Positions 35,490 through 43,845 of a stretch of 64,000 bases of DNA are shown here, piece by piece. The position numbers and the translations under genes were made by a program. The first letter of the stretch is position 1. Each line of letters starts with the position of its first letter. The notes under the pieces are model-generated. The model was not told the DNA's origin. It saw only the letters and a program-made list of their open reading frames with translations, and made no database searches. The stretch comes from Mangrovicoccus sp049603835 (lineage in GTDB: Bacteria; Pseudomonadota; Alphaproteobacteria; Rhodobacterales; Rhodobacteraceae), in NCBI GenBank assembly GCA_049603835.1, contig JBMYSZ010000018.1, positions 8,633-72,632 on the forward strand, written 5' to 3'.

Positions 35490-36053
35490 ATGCCGAAAAT
35501 CAACGGTAACGAAATTCGTCCCGGCAATATCCTGGAACATAATGACGGCCTGTGGAGCGCGGTCAAAGTGGATCACGTTAAACCCGGTAAAGGCGGCGCC
35601 TTTGCTCAGGTCGAGCTGCGGAATTTGCGCAATGGCTCTAAGCTGAACGAACGTTTCCGCTCTGCTGACAAAGTCGAGCGTGTGCGTCTGGAGCAAAAAG
35701 ACCAGCAGTTTCTTTATGAAAATGACGGGATGCTGGTGTTCATGGACACTGAAACCTATGAGCAGATCGAGATCCCGGCCGAGATCCTGGGCGACCGCCG
35801 TCCGTTCTTGCAAGACGGGATGACCGCTGTCATCGAGTATTATGAGAGTGAAGCACTTTCCGCTCAGCTGCCGCAAAAAGTGATCTGCAAAGTTGCGGAA
35901 ACAGAGCCGGTGGTCAAAGGTCAGACCGCAGCCAATAGCTTTAAACCGGCGATCTTGGACAATGGTGTAAAGGTCATGGTGCCGCCTTTTGTGGGCCAGG
36001 ACGAGGACATCGTTGTTAACACCGAGACCATGGAATACGCCGAACGCGCGTAA
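35490..36053 (+). CDS. efp: Elongation factor P
   Basis: EF-P relieves ribosome stalling at proline runs. The 187-aa protein has the three beta-barrel domains of the family (KOW-like N-terminus NEIRPGNILEHNDGLW, two OB domains). The modifiable loop is VKPGKGGAF with Lys34, the residue carrying beta-lysine in E. coli. The modification enzymes are not in the window. I trimmed the frame by 36 codons to MPKINGNE; the ribosome-binding site is weak. It converges with the fructosamine-kinase-like gene. Confidence 0.96.
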   Translation: MPKINGNEIRPGNILEHNDGLWSAVKVDHVKPGKGGAFAQVELRNLRNGSKLNERFRSADKVERVRLEQKDQQFLYENDGMLVFMDTETYEQIEIPAEILGDRRPFLQDGMTAVIEYYESEALSAQLPQKVICKVAETEPVVKGQTAANSFKPAILDNGVKVMVPPFVGQDEDIVVNTETMEYAERA

Positions 36054-36074
36054 ATTTTTATGGTTTTGCTTCGC

Positions 36075-36100
36075 TCTAGGGGGCGTTTTAGACCCCTAGA
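36075..36100. terminator. Hairpin between convergent efp and kinase genes
   Basis: TCTAGGGG/CCCCTAGA with a 10-nt loop; the kinase-gene stop codon lies inside the loop. Neither side has a proper T-run, so a bidirectional terminator is possible but unproven. Confidence 0.4.
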
Positions 36101-36885
36101 CGCTGCAAAATCCCGATCACCATTGCGTGATAGCTGGCGCCGAATAGCCGGTAATGCACCAAAGCGGGCCAAAGCTGATAGATGGCCCGCCTGTCCTGCC
36201 AGCCTTCCGCCAGGGCTCCATAGGCGTCGCTAAAGGCGGGGGCAGGGCTGCCAAAGAGATGCAGCATCGCTAGATCAACTTCTCCATCGCCCATATAGCA
36301 GGCCGGGTCGATCAAATAAGCGCCATTGCGACTGAACTGCAAATTACCATGCCAAAGATCGCCATGCAGCAAGCCAGGCCAGGGCGCTTCGGGCAAGCGA
36401 TTGGGCAGATCATCGGCCAGCCGCTCTAACCGCGTGGCTGTGTCCTTGGGTAATGAGGCCAGGCTAGGGCGCAGGCGGTTCTCGGCCCAGAATTCCGGCC
36501 AGCTGCTATGCGGGGCATTGGGGATTTCCACCGCGCCAAAGGCATAATCCATATCCCAGCCATAAGGCGAAGTGCCTGAGCGGTGCAGATGGCGCAAAGC
36601 CTGGCCTAAATCGGACCAGCTTTGATCCGTGGCGGGGCTGTCGGGCAGATATTCCAGCACCAAAAGCCCAGATGTGGCGCCCAGGACTTGCGGCACAGGC
36701 GCGCCCGCTTTGGCCATTACCCGCAGCATCCGCGCCTCGGTTGAGACCTGAGCTCCGGCTTTGGCGACCACCGGGCCTTGGGGCGTTTGGCACAGATAGA
36801 CCTCGGACAAATCGCCGCCATGTAGCGGGCGCGTGCTGGTCACCTCCGCGCCGCAAAGAGCCGCGATGCGGTCGCTTAGCGTCAT
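36088..36885 (-). CDS. Fructosamine kinase family protein
   Basis: The 265-aa protein is an APH-fold kinase: LLHGDLWHGNLQFSRNG (catalytic loop with HGDLWHGN) and YLIDPACYMGDGEVDLAM (DxP metal site). This pattern is that of fructosamine-3-kinases and ketosamine kinases, which phosphorylate glycated amines so that they break down. The start overlaps the stop of ygfZ by four bases (ATGA), so these two genes are coupled. Confidence 0.87.
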   Translation of the reverse strand: MTLSDRIAALCGAEVTSTRPLHGGDLSEVYLCQTPQGPVVAKAGAQVSTEARMLRVMAKAGAPVPQVLGATSGLLVLEYLPDSPATDQSWSDLGQALRHLHRSGTSPYGWDMDYAFGAVEIPNAPHSSWPEFWAENRLRPSLASLPKDTATRLERLADDLPNRLPEAPWPGLLHGDLWHGNLQFSRNGAYLIDPACYMGDGEVDLAMLHLFGSPAPAFSDAYGALAEGWQDRRAIYQLWPALVHYRLFGASYHAMVIGILQRLGV

Positions 36886-37643
36886 GCAGAGGCGTCGTAT
36901 TTCACCAGCGCATCCCCGGCCTGCATCTCGGGCGCGGCGCGATCAAATCGCAAAAAGGCCAAGGCCCGCCCGCCGGATTGGCTATAGAGCACCCCAGCGG
37001 CTTTGCCATTATGGATGATTTCGGTGCCCACAGGCGCGCCGCCATCCACATCCACAACCCGCAGACCTTTGCGCATTTCGATCTTATGCTTCATCCGGGC
37101 GGTGACTTCTTGGCCCACATAGCAGCCCTTCTTGAAATCCACGCCGTTGATTTCGTCGAAACGGGCTTCCAAGATATAAGTGTCATTGGGGATCAGCTCT
37201 ACGGCGGTGGCGGGAATGCCCAGGCCAATCCGTGTGGCTTCATAGCCGTCCCAGATGCTGGCCGGACCCTCACCATAGGATCGCCAGCCCAGATCCGGGT
37301 GGCGTGGATCGGCAAAAGCCCCTTCGGGCATCTCGCCAGTGCCCAGCGTCACGGCCAGGCCGGTTTCCTCAAAAGCCACTTTGGAGCGCAATTTGAACAT
37401 GGTGAATTTCTGCATCAAGACTGGCGCCACCGCGGCGCCGACATCCACCAGCACATCTTCGCCCTGGGGCACCAAAAAGAAATCCGCCAGATATTTTCCC
37501 TGCGGCGTCAACATCGCGGCATAGACCATGCCGTCATCGAGCTTTTTCACATCATTCGTGACCAGCCCTTGCAGGAATTTACGAGTATCCTCGCCAGTGA
37601 TCCGAATGACCTTACGGCTGGTTATGTCGGTTTCTTGACTCAT
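36882..37643 (-). CDS. ygfZ: Folate-binding protein YgfZ/GcvT family
   Basis: YgfZ supports iron-sulfur cluster assembly in a folate-dependent way. The 253-aa protein has the hallmark KKGCYVGQEVTARMKH (K-G-C-Y-x-G-Q-E) near residue 165 and an N-terminal aminomethyltransferase-like region starting ITGEDTRKFLQGLVTND. I trimmed 28 codons to ATG 37643, which follows GAGGA. It is divergent from the glycosyltransferase gene, about 65 bp away. Confidence 0.92.
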   Translation of the reverse strand: MSQETDITSRKVIRITGEDTRKFLQGLVTNDVKKLDDGMVYAAMLTPQGKYLADFFLVPQGEDVLVDVGAAVAPVLMQKFTMFKLRSKVAFEETGLAVTLGTGEMPEGAFADPRHPDLGWRSYGEGPASIWDGYEATRIGLGIPATAVELIPNDTYILEARFDEINGVDFKKGCYVGQEVTARMKHKIEMRKGLRVVDVDGGAPVGTEIIHNGKAAGVLYSQSGGRALAFLRFDRAAPEMQAGDALVKYDASA

Positions 37644-37708
37644 GACGGTCCTCTGCTCTGCTATAGCGTCTTTATATGCCTGCATTCTCCGGCAAGAAAG
37701 GCCCAGCG

Positions 37709-38392
37709 ATGACCGCTCCGATCTCAATTATCGTGCCAAGTTTGAATGCATCTGACGAATTGCCAGGCACATTGGCGGCTTTGATGCCAGGTTTGGCACA
37801 AGGTCTGGTGCATGAGCTGGTGATTTCTGATGGTGGTTCGGCGGATGAAAGCCTGGCCATTGCCGATGCGGTTGGCGCTGTGGTGGTGTCAGGCGCGCCG
37901 GGCCGCGGTGGCCAATTGCGCCGTGGGGCAGGGGTGGCGCGGGGTGACTGGCTGCTCTTTGTGCATGCGGATAGCCATTTGGGCGAGGATTGGTGCGATG
38001 CGGTGAGCCAGCATATGGCCGCCTTTCCCGACAAGGCGGGCTATGGGCGTCTGAGCTTCCGGGCACAGGGGAGCGCGCCGCGCTTTGTGGCGGCTTGGGC
38101 CAATTGGCGGTCACGCTATTTGGGCCTGCCCTATGGGGATCAGAGCTTGCTTATCTCGCGCCAGCTTTACGACCAGATCGGCGGATTTGCCGATATTCCT
38201 TTGATGGAGGATGTGGCCCTAGCGCGGGCTTTGCACGGGCGGTTGCGTTGCCTCGGCACCATATCGGCTACCTCGGCAACCCGCTATGAGCGGCAAGGCT
38301 GGCTGCGGCGGGGCGGGCGGAATCTGTGGCTATTGGCGCGCTTTCTGCTGGGCGCGGATCCCAAAGCCCTAGCCGAAGCCTATCGCCGCTAA
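37709..38392 (+). CDS. Family 2 glycosyltransferase, TIGR04283-like
   Basis: The 227-aa protein has the GT-A opening ISIIVPSLNASDELPGTLAAL and the DxD-like metal site in LFVHADSHLGED, then PYGDQSLLISRQLYDQIGGFADIPLMEDV. This is the short glycosyltransferase type often labelled TIGR04283. Sugar donor and acceptor are unknown. I chose ATG 37709 over 37676 because AAAGG precedes it at good distance. Its stop overlaps the convergent phosphatase gene end by four bases. Confidence 0.85.
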   Translation: MTAPISIIVPSLNASDELPGTLAALMPGLAQGLVHELVISDGGSADESLAIADAVGAVVVSGAPGRGGQLRRGAGVARGDWLLFVHADSHLGEDWCDAVSQHMAAFPDKAGYGRLSFRAQGSAPRFVAAWANWRSRYLGLPYGDQSLLISRQLYDQIGGFADIPLMEDVALARALHGRLRCLGTISATSATRYERQGWLRRGGRNLWLLARFLLGADPKALAEAYRR

Positions 38393-39069
38393 GCGCGTTT
38401 GGCGTTCCAGGACGCGGTCAGCGCCTCATTATCATAGCTGGTCTTAAGCCAGTCTTCGAAGCCTTGGCCGCTTGTGGCGGTCTCTGCCTCATAAACATCG
38501 AAGACATGGTCCAAAATGCCGGTATCCGTGGATGAAAGATGCAGATAGCGCCAATGCAGCTGTTTGCGGGCTTCTTTCACCGGGCGGCCTTCGATCACTG
38601 CCAAATAGATCGCCGAGGCCATGCCCGCCCGGTCCGACCCTGATTTGCAATGCAGCAAAAAGGGTTTGTCGAGCCCGCGCATGATATCCACCAATTCAAT
38701 CATTGCCTTCCGAGGCACCAGCTTGCGCGCGCTAAGTTCGATATTGACCAGCTCGACACCGTATTTCTCGCAAGCTTCGCTTTCAAAGAGATAGGGCGAA
38801 TATGGCGACACACCGCGCAGATTGAGAATGGTTTTGATCCCCATATCTGCGTAGCGTTTGACCCGGCCTTGGCTGGGCTGGTTGGAGCGCCACACGCCCG
38901 GCGCGATTTCCGCCAGGTTCCACCAAGGATAGCGCAAAAACGCATGATCCAAGAGCTGGAAATGCCAAAAGGCCTGGCGCCGCGCTGTGGGCGTATCGAT
39001 GCGCCCCCCGTAACGGCGGCGCATATCGCGTTCGAATTCGCGAAACCAGCTTTTCAATCGTGAGCCCAT
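38389..39069 (-). CDS. Tyrosine/dual-specificity phosphatase-like protein
   Basis: The 226-aa protein contains the cysteine phosphatase motif LLHCKSGSDRAGMASAIYLA (HC-x5-R; Cys near residue 145) and upstream WRSNQPSQGRVKRYADMGIKTILNLR, typical of the bacterial dual-specificity branch. Likely targets are phosphoproteins or phospho-sugars and lipids. I chose ATG 39069 over a frame running to 39180, based on the usual family N-terminus. It converges with the glycosyltransferase. Confidence 0.85.
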   Translation of the reverse strand: MGSRLKSWFREFERDMRRRYGGRIDTPTARRQAFWHFQLLDHAFLRYPWWNLAEIAPGVWRSNQPSQGRVKRYADMGIKTILNLRGVSPYSPYLFESEACEKYGVELVNIELSARKLVPRKAMIELVDIMRGLDKPFLLHCKSGSDRAGMASAIYLAVIEGRPVKEARKQLHWRYLHLSSTDTGILDHVFDVYEAETATSGQGFEDWLKTSYDNEALTASWNAKRA

Positions 39070-39216
39070 AAAGCGCGGTCCTATCCCATAAGTGCGGGCG
39101 AAATACGCATTTGCAGCAGGGGCTTCAACCGGCTTGCAGTAATTGACGCAGCGGGTTTGACCGAAAGGTCGCAAATGCATAGCTGTGCTAGGACAGATGC
39201 TGTGAAAGGTACTTTA

Positions 39217-40416
39217 ATGTCACTCGCCCATGGTCGCCATGTAATGGCTATTCCCGGACCCTCGATTATGCCCGACCGGGTGTTGCAAGCCATGCATCGC
39301 CCGGCGCCGAATATCTATACGGGCATGCTGCATGAGATGGTCGATAGTCTGATCCCGGATCTAAAGGCTGTCGCGCGCACATCGGGTCATGTGGGGATCT
39401 ATATCTGCAATGGCCATGGGGTTTGGGAAGCCTCGCTGAGCAATATCCTGGCCGAAGGCGATAAGGTCTTGGTGCTGGATACTGGCCGCTTTGGTCAGGG
39501 CTGGGGCGCCGTTGCCGGGGCTTTGGGAGCAGAGCAGCAGGTGCTCTCCTTTGGGCGTCGCGCGCCGGTGGATCCAAATGCGGTGGAAGAGGCGCTGCGC
39601 GGTGATGCGGGCCAGCGGATCAAGGCGGTGCTTTTGGTGCAATCCGACACATCCACATCCGTACGCAATGATGTGCAGGCGGTGCGCGCTGCTTTGGATG
39701 CGGCAGGCCATCCGGCGCTTTTGATGGTTGATTGTATCGCTTGCCTAGCTTGCGACCGGATGGAGATGGATGCTTGGGGCGTCGATGTGATTGTCGCCGC
39801 CTCGCAAAAGGGGCTGATGACCCCGCCGGGGCTGGGTTTTGTCTTTTTCAATGACCGCGCTGATGCGGTTCGCGCTACGGCCAGCCGCGTCACGCCGTAT
39901 TGGGATTGGCGCCCGCGCACCCGCCCCGAGGAATTCTATCAGTATTTCTTTGGCACAGCGCCGACCCATCACATATTCGGCCTGCGCGAAGCGCTGACCA
40001 TGCTGGTGCATGAAGAAGGGATCGAGGCCGCTTGGGCTCGCCATGCGACATTGGCCCGTGCCGTTTGGGCCGCTTGTGAAGCATGGTCCGCAGAGGGTCC
40101 GCTAGAGTTCAATATCAGCGATCCTGATTTGCGCTCCCATGCGGTGACCACCTTATTGATCGGCAAGGAAAACGGCACGCGGCTGCGCAATTGGCTGACC
40201 GAAGAGGCGGGGGTGACCCTCGGCATTGGTGTCGGCATGGGCAGTGACGAAGACCCTGACGCGGATGGGGTGTTCCGCATTGGCCATATGGGGCATATCT
40301 CGCCGCATTCGATCTTGGGCGTTTTGGGCAGTATCGAGGCCGGGCTGACGGCGCTGGACATTCCCCATGGGGCGGGCGGTGTCGCGGCGGCGGCAAAAAT
40401 CTGCGCCCAAACCTAA
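39217..40416 (+). CDS. Class V aminotransferase (serine/alanine-glyoxylate type)
   Basis: PLP enzyme of 399 aa, probably transferring an amino group from serine or alanine to glyoxylate. The PLP lysine is in VIVAASQKGLMTPPGLGF (near residue 197), and the N-terminus has IPGPSIMPDRVLQAM. The length and the VGMGSDEDPDADGVFRIGHMGH ending agree with serine-glyoxylate aminotransferase, but aspartate and other donors cannot be excluded. I chose ATG 39217, preceded by AAAGG, over a 60-bp longer frame. Confidence 0.86.
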   Translation: MSLAHGRHVMAIPGPSIMPDRVLQAMHRPAPNIYTGMLHEMVDSLIPDLKAVARTSGHVGIYICNGHGVWEASLSNILAEGDKVLVLDTGRFGQGWGAVAGALGAEQQVLSFGRRAPVDPNAVEEALRGDAGQRIKAVLLVQSDTSTSVRNDVQAVRAALDAAGHPALLMVDCIACLACDRMEMDAWGVDVIVAASQKGLMTPPGLGFVFFNDRADAVRATASRVTPYWDWRPRTRPEEFYQYFFGTAPTHHIFGLREALTMLVHEEGIEAAWARHATLARAVWAACEAWSAEGPLEFNISDPDLRSHAVTTLLIGKENGTRLRNWLTEEAGVTLGIGVGMGSDEDPDADGVFRIGHMGHISPHSILGVLGSIEAGLTALDIPHGAGGVAAAAKICAQT

Positions 40417-40449
40417 GCGGATGCGGTAGGCTCGGATGGGGCTTGCGTC

Positions 40450-40462
40450 GTTATAGTATAAC
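40450..40462. promoter_or_regulatory. Zur-box-like palindrome upstream of znuA
   Basis: GTTATAGTATAAC is palindromic except for its central base and close to the alphaproteobacterial Zur operator core GTTATAatATAAC. It lies 45 bp before the znuA start, where Zur would block RNA polymerase in zinc-replete cells. Confidence 0.75.
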
Positions 40463-40507
40463 ATGTAGTTCTGCGGCTCTCTGAGATGTCAAAGGAGCCC
40501 CAGGACC

Positions 40508-41674
40508 ATGAGATTAACAGCCCTTGCAGTGACGCTTGCCGCCGGGCCAGCTCTGGCAGATGCGCCGCGGATTGTGGCGGATATTGCGCCGGTTCACTCT
40601 CTGGTGGCGCAAGTTTTGGGCGATCTCGGTGACGTAGATCTGTTGCTAGAGCCTGGTGTTAGCCCGCATGCTTATTCGCTCCGCCCGTCAGAGGCGCGGA
40701 TGCTTGGCGAGGCCGATATGATCATTCGCATTGGTCCCGCGCTGACCCCATGGTTGGACCGGGCCTTGGCGCGTTTGGCGGATGGGGTGGATCTGCAATT
40801 GGCCGAGATCCCAGGCACTCGGCATTTGGAATTCCGGGAGAATGCACTTTTCCCGGCGCATGACCATGATCACGGCGAAGAGCATGAGCATGAAGAGCAT
40901 GCGGAAGATCACCATGACGCGCACGGCCATGAGGATCATGACGAACATCACGATGATCATGAAGACCATGCGGACCATCACGACGAGCATGAGCACGAAG
41001 AGCACGCCGAAGATCACCATGACGATCATGGCCATGAGGATCATGACGAGCATCACGATGACCACGAAGACCATGCCGGACATGATGACCACGCAGAGCA
41101 TCATGACGAGCATGAACATGACGACCACGAAGACCATGCCGAGCATGAAGGCGAAATCGATCCGCATCTTTGGCTGGACCCGGCCAATGCGCAAATTTGG
41201 CTGCCTGTTATTGCCGAGCAAATCGCAAGCCTAGACCCGGATCATGCGGATCAATACCGCGCCAATGCGGCGGCGGCTGTGGCACAAATCGACGCTCTGA
41301 CCGCTGAGATCGACAGCATCGTCGCGCCGCTGCGCCAATATGGCTATTATGTGGGCCATGATGCCTATCATTATTTCGAAACGCGTTTTGACATCTATGC
41401 CACCGGGGCCGTTGCCCTGTCAGATGCGCGCATGCCGGGGCCACGCCGGATCGCCGAGCTACAAGCGGCGGTGAGCGAAGCAGAGGTGAGATGCATGTTC
41501 GTAGAGCCACAAGTGCCCGATCGTATGGCGGGACGCTTGGCGCAAGAAACCGGTATCACCATGGCGGTGATCGACCCTATCGGCATTGATCATCAGCTGG
41601 GGGCGGATCTTTACGGCAAAATGCTCTTGGGGCTCGCGCAAAGCTTGGAAGGCTGTTTGGCAGCGCCCAAATAA
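40508..41674 (+). CDS. znuA: Zinc ABC transporter substrate-binding protein ZnuA
   Basis: Periplasmic zinc-binding protein, 388 aa, with a signal peptide ending near ALA-DAP (residue 18). It keeps the cluster A-I metal ligands: His in DIAPVHSLVAQ, His in IDPHLWLDPANA, His in YYVGHDAYHYF and Asp in VIDPIGIDHQ. Between the first two, a disordered His/Asp/Glu-rich loop of about 100 residues is far longer than usual and includes two 35-residue repeats. A Zur-like box precedes the gene. The ZnuB, ZnuC and Zur genes are not in the window, so it is a lone component here. AGGAG precedes the ATG. Confidence 0.93.
   Translation: MRLTALAVTLAAGPALADAPRIVADIAPVHSLVAQVLGDLGDVDLLLEPGVSPHAYSLRPSEARMLGEADMIIRIGPALTPWLDRALARLADGVDLQLAEIPGTRHLEFRENALFPAHDHDHGEEHEHEEHAEDHHDAHGHEDHDEHHDDHEDHADHHDEHEHEEHAEDHHDDHGHEDHDEHHDDHEDHAGHDDHAEHHDEHEHDDHEDHAEHEGEIDPHLWLDPANAQIWLPVIAEQIASLDPDHADQYRANAAAAVAQIDALTAEIDSIVAPLRQYGYYVGHDAYHYFETRFDIYATGAVALSDARMPGPRRIAELQAAVSEAEVRCMFVEPQVPDRMAGRLAQETGITMAVIDPIGIDHQLGADLYGKMLLGLAQSLEGCLAAPK
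40880..41089 (+). repeat. Two in-frame 105-bp tandem repeats in znuA
   Basis: Copy 1 (40880-40984) and copy 2 (40985-41089) each encode 35 residues, starting EHEHEEHAEDHH and running through HGHEDHDEHHDDHEDHA. They differ by a few bases, mostly synonymous GAT/GAC and CAT/CAC changes. A third, degraded part follows. The repeats enlarge the zinc-buffering loop. Confidence 0.85.
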
Positions 41675-41806
41675 GCGCGGCGTGCATCAGCCCGGCCAAG
41701 TGTTCGGGCGGATGCTAAGAGTAGGGTGGGCGGTCCATAACGTGAACCGCCTGCCAATTTAGAAAGCACTAGCCCACCGCCCCGGTTGAGGCAGGGGCTA
41801 ACGCAT

Positions 41807-42865
41807 TTAACTATAGACCATCTGAGATCCGGTCTCGGGCGCTTTCAAGGCATTGATCGCCGCATCGATAGACACCGTCCCGATCTGCGTGCCAGAGCTG
41901 TTCATCACCGGGCACACCCCATCTGCTGCCGCATGTAGGCGGGGCAGGGCCTCTTCGATGGTATCCAGCGCCGCCAAAGGCTGACCCGACGCCGCAAGCC
42001 CCGCATCGCCCATGATCCAATTCACCCGCACCACCTTGGCGCGGTTCACATCTTTGATGAAGTCGGTGATATAGTCATCGCCCGGCGTCATGATGATTTC
42101 CCGTGGATCGCCCGCTTGGATAATCTCGCCATCGCGGAGAATTGCGATTTTATCGCCAATCCGCAGAGCTTCATCCAGATCATGGGTGATGAAGATAATG
42201 GATTTATGCAGCTCCTCTTGCAGCTCTAGCAAAATCGTTTGCATATCGGTGCGGATCAGCGGATCCAGCGCCGAAAAGGCTTCGTCCATCAGCAAGATTT
42301 CTGCATCCGTGGCCAAGGCTCGCGCCAGGCCGACACGTTGCTGCATCCCGCCTGAAAGCTGGCCCGGATAGTGGCCCTCAAAGCCCGAAAGCCCCACCCG
42401 GTCGATCCATTTCTTCGCCCGGCCTTCCGCGTCGCTATCGGACACGCCCTGAATGCCCAGCCCATATTCCACATTCTGTTGTACCGTGCGATGCGGCAGT
42501 AGGCCGAATTTCTGGAACACCATCGACATCTTGAAGCGCCGCAAATCGCGCAGCTCTTTGTCGGACATCTTCACCACATCCGAGCCATCTACTTCGATCA
42601 CCCCTTCAGTGGGTTCGATCAAGCGATTGAGATGGCGGATCAGTGTGGATTTGCCCGAGCCCGAAAGCCCCATGATCACCTGAATTTTGGAGCCGGGAAT
42701 ATCAAGATTGATATCCCGCAGCCCCAGAACATGGCCGTGTTGATCCAGCAATTCGGTCTTTGTCAGCCCCGCATGCACATGTTTCATGGCCGATTTGGGG
42801 TTATCGCCAAACACCTTATACAGGTTTTGGATCCGAACTTTGGGTTGCTCGACTGGGTTAGCCAT
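41807..42865 (-). CDS. proV: Glycine betaine/proline-type ABC transporter ATP-binding protein
   Basis: The 352-aa ATPase has Walker A GLSGSGKSTLIRHLN, signature LSGGMQQRVGLARAL and Walker B LLMDEAFSALDPLIRTDM, with a C-terminal CBS-like region as in ProV. I trimmed the frame by 30 codons to ATG 42865, which follows GGGAGAG and overlaps the upstream proW stop by 8 bp. The family includes choline, betaine and proline carriers. Confidence 0.92.
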   Translation of the reverse strand: MANPVEQPKVRIQNLYKVFGDNPKSAMKHVHAGLTKTELLDQHGHVLGLRDINLDIPGSKIQVIMGLSGSGKSTLIRHLNRLIEPTEGVIEVDGSDVVKMSDKELRDLRRFKMSMVFQKFGLLPHRTVQQNVEYGLGIQGVSDSDAEGRAKKWIDRVGLSGFEGHYPGQLSGGMQQRVGLARALATDAEILLMDEAFSALDPLIRTDMQTILLELQEELHKSIIFITHDLDEALRIGDKIAILRDGEIIQAGDPREIIMTPGDDYITDFIKDVNRAKVVRVNWIMGDAGLAASGQPLAALDTIEEALPRLHAAADGVCPVMNSSGTQIGTVSIDAAINALKAPETGSQMVYS

Positions 42866-43745
42866 GACCGCTCTCCCGATAAGATTGTAGGCGTTTGCCA
42901 TAGGTTTGGCTGACCCGGTCAAAGATGATCGCGAGCGCCACAATCGCCAAACCATTCATCAAGCCAAGCGCCAGGTACTGGTTCGAAATCGCGCGCAGCA
43001 CCGGCACGCCAAGCCCCTTCACCCCGATCATCGAGGCGATCACGACCATGGACAGGGCCATCATGATAGTCTGGTTCACACCGGCAAAGATATTCGGCAG
43101 CGCCAGCGGGATCTGCACCCCGAAAAGTTTCTCGCGATAAGAGGCGCCAAAGGCTTCGGCGGCCTCCATAACTTCGCGATCCACTAGTCGAATGCCCAGA
43201 TTGGTCAGGCGCACAATTGGCGGCAGCGCATAGATACAAACGGCGATCAGGCCGGGGACTTTGCCGATGCCCAGCAGCATCACCACCGGGATCAGATAGA
43301 CGAAAGACGGGATGGTCTGCATCACATCAAGCACCGGCGTAATGATCGATTGCGCCCGATCATAGCGGGCCATCAAAATTCCGATGGGTATCCCAAGGGT
43401 AATACAGACGATCGTGGCGACCGAGATAATGGCAAGCGTCGCCATCGTGTCTTCCCACATATCGAAATAGCCGATCACCAAAAAGGCAAGGATCGTCCCC
43501 AGGGTGATTTTCCAAGACCGCGCGCCCAGCCAAGTCAGACCGGCCACAACCAAGATCACCAAAGGCCAGGGCGCCTCGATCAGCAGGTCTTCGAACCAGA
43601 CCAAGAATTTGAGCAGAGGGTTGAAAAAGGCTTCCAGATCGGCGCCATATGCGCGCGAAAAGCTGCGGAAGCTTTCGTCAATCGCCTGCCGTAGCGCAGA
43701 GAGATCCCGGCGGCCCATAGAGGGAAATTCGGTTAGAAATTCCAT
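42858..43745 (-). CDS. proW: Glycine betaine/proline-type ABC transporter permease
   Basis: The 295-aa permease has five to six membrane segments and the EAA loop EAAEAFGASYREKLFGVQIPLALPNI that docks with ProV. The N-terminal cytoplasmic part before the first membrane segment is longer than in simple permeases, as in ProW. AAGGAGC lies before the start. It sits between proX (across an attenuator-like hairpin) and proV. Confidence 0.92.
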   Translation of the reverse strand: MEFLTEFPSMGRRDLSALRQAIDESFRSFSRAYGADLEAFFNPLLKFLVWFEDLLIEAPWPLVILVVAGLTWLGARSWKITLGTILAFLVIGYFDMWEDTMATLAIISVATIVCITLGIPIGILMARYDRAQSIITPVLDVMQTIPSFVYLIPVVMLLGIGKVPGLIAVCIYALPPIVRLTNLGIRLVDREVMEAAEAFGASYREKLFGVQIPLALPNIFAGVNQTIMMALSMVVIASMIGVKGLGVPVLRAISNQYLALGLMNGLAIVALAIIFDRVSQTYGKRLQSYRESGHG

Positions 43746-43763
43746 GATTAATTAGCTCCTTAT

Positions 43764-43810
43764 AAAAAAGAGGACGCCAGCGCGAATTTGGCCCGCGCTG
43801 CGCCCTCTTA
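43764..43810 (-). terminator. Attenuator-like hairpin between proX and proW
   Basis: On the minus strand, after proX, AAGAGG-gCGC-aGCGCG pairs with CGCGCT-GGCG-tCCTCTT across a short loop, then six T follow. It reads as an intrinsic terminator of moderate strength within the operon, expected to raise ProX above ProWV. Confidence 0.8.
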
Positions 43811-43845
43811 TTCAGTTCAGCTGTGCTGTCTCAAAGGCCTAAGCC

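Noticed and set aside
40880..41150. Possible CRISPR-like repeats
   Set aside because: The repeats are adjacent, in frame and coding for the ZnuA metal-binding loop, with no unique spacers.
40688..41221. Minus-strand ORF rich in Met, Val and Phe that resembles a membrane protein
   Set aside because: It is the antisense of the His/Asp/Glu repeat region of znuA; reversed CAT/GAT codons give Met/Val/Ile.
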